This document shows positions 6,902 through 7,227 of a stretch of DNA of 7,227 bases, in pieces. The DNA comes from CAYNST01 sp964399955 (GTDB lineage Bacteria > Pseudomonadota > Gammaproteobacteria > Pseudomonadales > Cellvibrionaceae): positions 1 through 7,227 of the forward strand of contig CAYNST010000147.1 in the NCBI GenBank assembly GCA_964399955.1, written 5' to 3'. Every line of letters starts with the position of its first letter. Position 1 is the stretch's first letter. Under the pieces are notes generated by a model. It searched no databases. It had not been told where the DNA came from and saw only the letters and a program-made list of their open reading frames with translations. The position numbers and the translations under genes were made by a program.

Positions 6902-6931
6902 CCTGTGGGTGAGCAAACGTTCACCCACAGG
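6902..6931 (+). terminator. Strong hairpin immediately after uppP
   Basis: CCTGTGGGTGA (6902-6912) pairs perfectly with TCACCCACAGG (6921-6931), and G-U plus C-G pairs extend the stem to 13 pairs around an AAAC loop. It begins one base after the uppP stop codon, the position expected for a transcript-end structure. The following bases (CTTGATGCG) contain no T-run, so it may act as a 3' stabiliser or a weak or factor-dependent end rather than a classic intrinsic terminator. Confidence 0.5.
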
Positions 6932-7227
6932 CTTGATGCGCTGAGCAAAACCCGCTGTTGGTTTGGCAGTTACCGTCGTTCATCTGTGTGGCAACTGCGC
7001 GCTCCTAAGGGCGGCGCTTGATCAACCAGAACCGCCCGGAACCCACAAAAAGGGCGGCGTAAACACGACGACCAGCTCGCACCCATTGGCAACCCCGTTG
7101 CCACCAGAACAGCAGTGTGAACACGCCGCTGAGTCAGTGGAGAAAAAGCCCACATTGCCCGGTAGCACGCAGTTAAAGCTGCAGATACCGTCTGCGCGAA
7201 TTAACTGTCACACCGCCCGGCCGGTGA
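6932..7227. other. Right flank without a recognisable gene, rich in short inverted repeats
   Basis: I recognise no gene here. A plus-strand frame is open from 6945 to the window edge but has only a TTG start (6963), no ribosome binding site and an unfamiliar Pro/Thr-rich translation. On the minus strand two overlapping short frames exist: one from ATG 7155 to 6970 and one ending at TGA 7022 that is rich in cysteine; neither is convincing. Inverted repeats include GCAGTT/AACTGC (6967-6972 and 6993-6998) and TGGCAAC/GTTGCCA (7087-7093 and 7097-7103, loop CCC). A CCGCCC at 7032-7037 can pair with GGGCGG on either side (7009-7014 or 7052-7057). The stretch could be intergenic, a structured RNA, or a decayed gene. 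Confidence 0.45.

Noticed and set aside
7209..7219. CACACCGCCCG, resembling the conserved 3' region of 16S rRNA
   Set aside because: Flanking bases do not match 16S rRNA on either side, so this is a short coincidental match.

Overview
The window is ordinary chromosomal DNA, most likely from a gammaproteobacterium. The evidence is moderately GC-rich coding sequence, a Tat-exported sugar-oxidoreductase homologue, a CrgA-like LysR regulator, and an UppP with the usual proteobacterial motifs. This placement is inferred from gene content only. There is no tRNA, rRNA, CRISPR array, insertion sequence or phage gene that I can recognise, and no credible new multi-gene system.

Layout from left to right: a 251-base flank without a recognisable gene (1-251); a minus-strand gene for an exported Gfo/Idh/MocA oxidoreductase (252-1496); a minus-strand gene for a DODA/YgiD-type extradiol dioxygenase (1598-2428); and a minus-strand gene for a periplasmic YceI protein (2562-3152). 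A 141-base divergent control region (3153-3293) separates yceI from a plus-strand LysR-type regulator (3294-4169). The regulator converges on a minus-strand DUF21/CBS membrane protein of the CorC/HlyC/CNNM type (4291-5349). Divergent from that gene is a decayed fragment of an AI-2E (PerM-like) transporter gene (5517-6012), followed by an intact plus-strand uppP (6101-6901) with a strong hairpin just after its stop. The last 296 bases (6932-7227) hold no recognisable gene but are rich in short inverted repeats.

How the genes may relate: the LysR regulator, yceI and the dioxygenase gene form the most plausible functional unit. A regulator divergent from its target is the common LysR arrangement, and the dioxygenase gene follows yceI on the same strand after 133 bases. 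The Gfo-type enzyme, the CBS membrane protein and UppP look like independent single genes. UppP recycles the lipid carrier for cell-wall synthesis.

The most notable observation is the transporter relic: about 150 family-like residues split over two frames, with the family's N- and C-terminal membrane parts missing, next to a perfect 10-base-pair palindrome.
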